DNA from: an uncultured Desulfovibrio sp.
GTDB lineage: Bacteria > Desulfobacterota > Desulfovibrionia > Desulfovibrionales > Desulfovibrionaceae
Length of the DNA: 64,000 nt
Reading direction: 5' to 3'
Assembly (NCBI GenBank): GCA_900553065.1
Contig: USBZ01000001.1
Coordinates: forward strand, 62,001 to 126,000
Part shown: piece by piece, positions 61,235 through 64,000 of the stretch
Position numbering within the stretch: the stretch's first letter is position 1
How the letters are laid out: every line of letters begins with the position of its first letter
Program-made: the position numbers and the translations under genes
Notes under the pieces: model-generated
Database searches by the model: none
The model's input: only the letters and a program-made list of their open reading frames with translations
Told to the model about the DNA's origin: nothing

Positions 61235-62419
61235 ATGATCGGTATTTCCAAGCTTTACTGCGGACAGGTGGAACCGTCCGACGCTCTGCGTTACGGCCGC
61301 CACTCCGGCAAGCTGCCTTCTCATCTTCTCCAGTTCTCCGCCGACAAGAAGCCCGTGGTCGTCTGGAACATGACGCGCCGCTGCAACCTGAAATGCGTGC
61401 ACTGCTACGCCCAGGCCGAAACCGACAAGGGCGTCGATCCCATTTCCACCGAACAGGCCAAGGTCATGATCGACGATCTCGCCGCCTACGGCGCGCCGGT
61501 CATGCTCTTCTCCGGCGGTGAGCCCACCATCCGCAAGGACATGCCCGAACTTGCCAGCTATGCCACATCGAAGGGCATGCGCGCCGTCATTTCCACCAAC
61601 GGCACGCTCATCGACCGTGCCATGGCCAAGCAGCTCAAGGAAGTCGGCCTGTCCTACGTGGGCGTTTCCCTCGACGGCGGCGAAGAGGTTCACGATCATT
61701 TCCGCGGCGTCAAGGGCTCCTTCCGCCGTGCTCTCGAGGGCCTCGACTACTGCCGCGAAGAAGGCATCAAGGTCGGCCTGCGCTTTACCATCAACAAGCG
61801 CAATGCCGTGGAAGTTCCCAGAATTTTCGACATTCTGCGCGAACGCGACATTCCCCGCGTCTGCTTCTATCATCTGGTGTACTCCGGTCGCGGCACCGAA
61901 CTCATCAATGAGGACCTGAACCATCAGGAAACCCGCGCCGTGGTGGACCTCATCATGGACAAGACCCGCGAATGCTTCGACGCCGGCACCCCCAAGGAAG
62001 TGCTCACCGTGGACAACCACGCCGACGGCCCCTATGTGTGGATGCGTCTTCTCAAGGAAGACCCCAAGCGTGCCGAAGAAGTGTTCCAGCTTCTGCAGTT
62101 CAACGAAGGCAACAGCTCCGGCCGCGGCATAGGCTGCATTTCCTGGAACGGCGACGTTTCCGCCGACCAGTTCTGGCGTCATCATGTGTTCGGCAACGTG
62201 CTCGAACGTCCCTTCTCCGAAATCTGGGACGATCCGAACATCGAACTGCTGCACAAGCTCAAGGACAAGAAGCCCCACGTCAAGGGACGCTGCGCCAGGT
62301 GCCGCTTCCTCAACATCTGCGGCGGCAACTTCCGCTCCCGCGCCGAAGCCTACTACGGCGACGAATGGGCCGAAGATCCGGCCTGCTATCTCACCGATGA
62401 GGAAATCGGCATCAAGTAG
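61235..62419 (+). CDS. ahbC: Radical SAM 12,18-didecarboxysiroheme deacetylase AhbC
   Basis: Acts in the siroheme-to-heme branch used by sulfate reducers, where it removes the acetate side chains of didecarboxysiroheme to give Fe-coproporphyrin III. The 394-aa protein has the radical SAM motif CNLKCVHCYA (CX3CX2C), GGEPTIRKD, and a SPASM-like C-terminal cluster region with GCISWNGDVSAD and GRCARCRFLNICGGNFRSRA. The related NirJ makes heme d1; the hemB gene downstream and the organism type support AhbC. GAGGA precedes ATG 61235. Confidence 0.88.
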   Translation: MIGISKLYCGQVEPSDALRYGRHSGKLPSHLLQFSADKKPVVVWNMTRRCNLKCVHCYAQAETDKGVDPISTEQAKVMIDDLAAYGAPVMLFSGGEPTIRKDMPELASYATSKGMRAVISTNGTLIDRAMAKQLKEVGLSYVGVSLDGGEEVHDHFRGVKGSFRRALEGLDYCREEGIKVGLRFTINKRNAVEVPRIFDILRERDIPRVCFYHLVYSGRGTELINEDLNHQETRAVVDLIMDKTRECFDAGTPKEVLTVDNHADGPYVWMRLLKEDPKRAEEVFQLLQFNEGNSSGRGIGCISWNGDVSADQFWRHHVFGNVLERPFSEIWDDPNIELLHKLKDKKPHVKGRCARCRFLNICGGNFRSRAEAYYGDEWAEDPACYLTDEEIGIK

Positions 62420-62440
62420 CCGCTGAATCATCCACAACGA

Positions 62441-62467
62441 CGGGGAGGCGAGAGCCTCCCCGTTTTT
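62441..62467 (+). terminator. Rho-independent terminator after ahbC
   Basis: CGGGGAGGC and GCCTCCCCG close a GAGA tetraloop, followed by five T, 22 bases after the ahbC stop. Confidence 0.9.
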
Positions 62468-62553
62468 CTCTTCTTCTCCCGGGGCACGACGGCGGACAGA
62501 CCGGCAGCGCCCCTTCTTTCCCTCCGTCTTTCCTCCGTTTCAGAGAGTCCGCC

Positions 62554-63480
62554 ATGATGATTTCCCTTCTTCTCGGCAGGCAGATCGCGGCCATGCTCCT
62601 CATGGTGCTCATGGGCTACCTCGTGGTGAGAATGCGTCTGCTTCGTGCCGAAGACAGTGCGCCCCTTGCCGCCGTAGCCCTGTACATCGTCGGCCCGTGC
62701 ATGATGCTCGACGCCTTTCAGGTGGACTTTTCCGGAGAAAAGCTGCAGGGGCTCTTTCTCTCCCTGGCGGCGGCCGCGCTTTCCCAGTCGCTGGCCATTG
62801 CGCTCATCGTCCTTCTGCGTCGTCCCCTCAGGCTCGATCCCGTGGAACAGGCTTCCGCCATCTACTCCAACGGCGGCAATCTCATCATTCCCATCGTCAT
62901 CTATGTGTTCGGCCCGGAGTGGGTGCTCTACACCAGCGGCTTTCTCGTCGGCCAGACCATCCTTTTCTGGACGCACTGCTACACCCTGCTCCGCAAAAAC
63001 GGTCAGGTGTATTTGAAGAACATTCTCTTCAACGTCAACATTCTGGCCATGATCGCAGGTGCGCTGCTCTTCGTCTCCGGTCTGCATTTTCCCGAAGTGC
63101 CCCGCCTTGCCGTGCATGCCGTGGGCAGTATGATCGGCCCTCTCTGCATGATCGTGACGGGCATGCTCATAGGCTCCATGAATCTGCGACGGGCCTTTGC
63201 CTATAAAAAACTCCCGCTCATCGTGGCGTTGCGTCTGCTGGCGCTGCCGCTCGTCACCCTGATCGTCTTCCGCGCAACCGGACTTGCCCACCTCACGAAG
63301 GACGGCTCCACCATTCTGCTCATCAGCTTTCTGGCGGCGGCCGCGCCCTGCGCCTCCACCGTCACACAGATGGCCCATCTCTACGGGCACAACGGCGAAT
63401 ACGCGAGCCTCATCAACGTGATCTCCACGCTGCTCTGCGTCGTCACCATGCCCGTCATGGTTCTTCTCTTTCAGCTCTGA
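62554..63480 (+). CDS. AEC (auxin efflux carrier) family transporter
   Basis: Inner-membrane permease of 308 aa with about ten hydrophobic segments in two inverted halves. Typical stretches are ALYIVGPCMMLDAF, YSNGGNLIIPIVIYVFG and FLAAAAPCASTVTQMA. Bacterial members often move malate or other small anions, but the substrate here is unknown. It lies between ahbC and hemB, separated from ahbC by a terminator. The ribosome-binding site is weak. Confidence 0.88.
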   Translation: MMISLLLGRQIAAMLLMVLMGYLVVRMRLLRAEDSAPLAAVALYIVGPCMMLDAFQVDFSGEKLQGLFLSLAAAALSQSLAIALIVLLRRPLRLDPVEQASAIYSNGGNLIIPIVIYVFGPEWVLYTSGFLVGQTILFWTHCYTLLRKNGQVYLKNILFNVNILAMIAGALLFVSGLHFPEVPRLAVHAVGSMIGPLCMIVTGMLIGSMNLRRAFAYKKLPLIVALRLLALPLVTLIVFRATGLAHLTKDGSTILLISFLAAAAPCASTVTQMAHLYGHNGEYASLINVISTLLCVVTMPVMVLLFQL

Positions 63481-63666
63481 AAACTCCGCACGCCTTCAGA
63501 ACAGCACATCGATCATCCTTTGTGCCGCAATGCTTTTCAGGAATGAATCGTCACCGTCGCCGCTTCAACCGTGACCGCAGCCCTTTTCAAAGTCGGGGGC
63601 CGGTGTTATCTTCTTCACGCTTTTACAGACCGTCAACGCGCCCCCTGCGGCGCAAAGGATATTACC

Positions 63667-64000
63667 ATGAACGAACTCTCCTTCCATCGCGGCCGCCGTC
63701 TGCGCCGCACGCCTGCCATCCGTGACATGATCCGCGAAACCACGCTTTCCGCCGCTGATCTCATCATGCCCTACTTCGTCGTGGACACCCCCGACGAACA
63801 CTTCCGTCAGCCCATCGCTTCCATGCCCGGCCAGTACCAGCTGTCCCTCGCAGAACTGGAAAAGGAAATCGGCGAAGCCGTGAAGAACGGTCTGCGTTCC
63901 GTGCTGCTTTTCGGCATCCCCGCATCCAAGGATCCCGTGGGCTCCGGCGCCTATGCCGATGACGGCATCGTGCAGCGCGCCACGCGCATGATCAAGAAGC
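63667..64000 (+). CDS. hemB: Porphobilinogen synthase HemB (3' partial)
   Basis: Condenses two 5-aminolevulinate molecules to porphobilinogen, an early step of siroheme and heme synthesis. The visible 111 residues begin MNELSFHRGRRLRRTPAIRD, followed by ADLIMPYFVVDT, QLSLAELEKEI and RSVLLFGIPASKDPVGSGAY, all standard for HemB. The gene runs off the window end, so the catalytic lysines are not seen. AAAGGAT precedes the ATG. Confidence 0.93.
   Translation, partial: MNELSFHRGRRLRRTPAIRDMIRETTLSAADLIMPYFVVDTPDEHFRQPIASMPGQYQLSLAELEKEIGEAVKNGLRSVLLFGIPASKDPVGSGAYADDGIVQRATRMIKK

Noticed and set aside
1..64000. CRISPR arrays, insertion sequences, prophage or integrase genes
   Set aside because: No regularly spaced repeats, transposase motifs or integrase-tRNA junctions were seen. 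The region next to tRNA-His carries no integrase or duplicated tRNA end.

Overview
The window is a chromosomal segment of a Gram-negative, sulfite/sulfate-respiring member of the Desulfovibrionaceae. The evidence is the DsrO-DsrP end of the dsrMKJOP membrane complex, a periplasmic [NiFe] hydrogenase with its own maturation protease, the siroheme-dependent (Ahb) heme route (ahbC, hemB), and outer-membrane genes lptD and lnt. Placement beyond family is inference. I see no CRISPR array, insertion sequence or prophage. One tRNA gene (His) is present. Both ends cut genes: dsrO at the left, hemB at the right.

Layout. 1-1917: dsrO (partial) and dsrP. 2285-4258: upp and a GT9 heptosyltransferase-like gene. 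4577-7976: hynB-hynA-hynC hydrogenase operon. 8209-21074 (mostly minus strand): comEC, murA, tRNA-His (+), xth, an HU-type protein, prfB with a programmed +1 frameshift, lnt, yifB and lptD. 21298-26733: alr, pyrKD, mntP and RNase J. 26969-36253: an accessory-looking locus with a cytoplasmic-type alkylsulfatase-like hydrolase, an arylsulfate sulfotransferase-family protein, a fused TRAP permease and three paralogous TRAP binding proteins, each with its own promoter. 36622-44156: a 58-residue winged-helix protein missing from longer-ORF lists, a GH13-like lipoprotein, an ArnT-like glycosyltransferase with acidic tails, plsY, hpf and pfkA. 44359-45386: a divergent XRE regulator/outer-membrane barrel pair with a perfect palindrome between them. 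45612-51927: addA-addB helicase-nuclease. 52015-53963: a C_GCAxxG_C_C protein and a PadR regulator fused to a BioB-like radical SAM enzyme. 54041-58791: ktrA-ktrB and the rpsF-rpsR-rplI-dnaB operon. 59044-64000: a lipoprotein, mnmA, ahbC, an AEC transporter and hemB.

How it fits together. DsrOP and the hydrogenase belong to anaerobic respiration: periplasmic H2 oxidation and electron transfer from or to the quinone pool for sulfite reduction. AhbC and HemB build heme by the siroheme branch used by sulfate reducers. The most interesting accessory blocks are (a) the TRAP/arylsulfotransferase/alkylsulfatase locus, which reads as import and intracellular processing of an organic sulfur compound, possibly a sulfate ester that could feed the Dsr pathway, and (b) the PadR-radical SAM fusion, a regulator and an enzyme in one chain. 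Both functional readings are inference from domain content and context.
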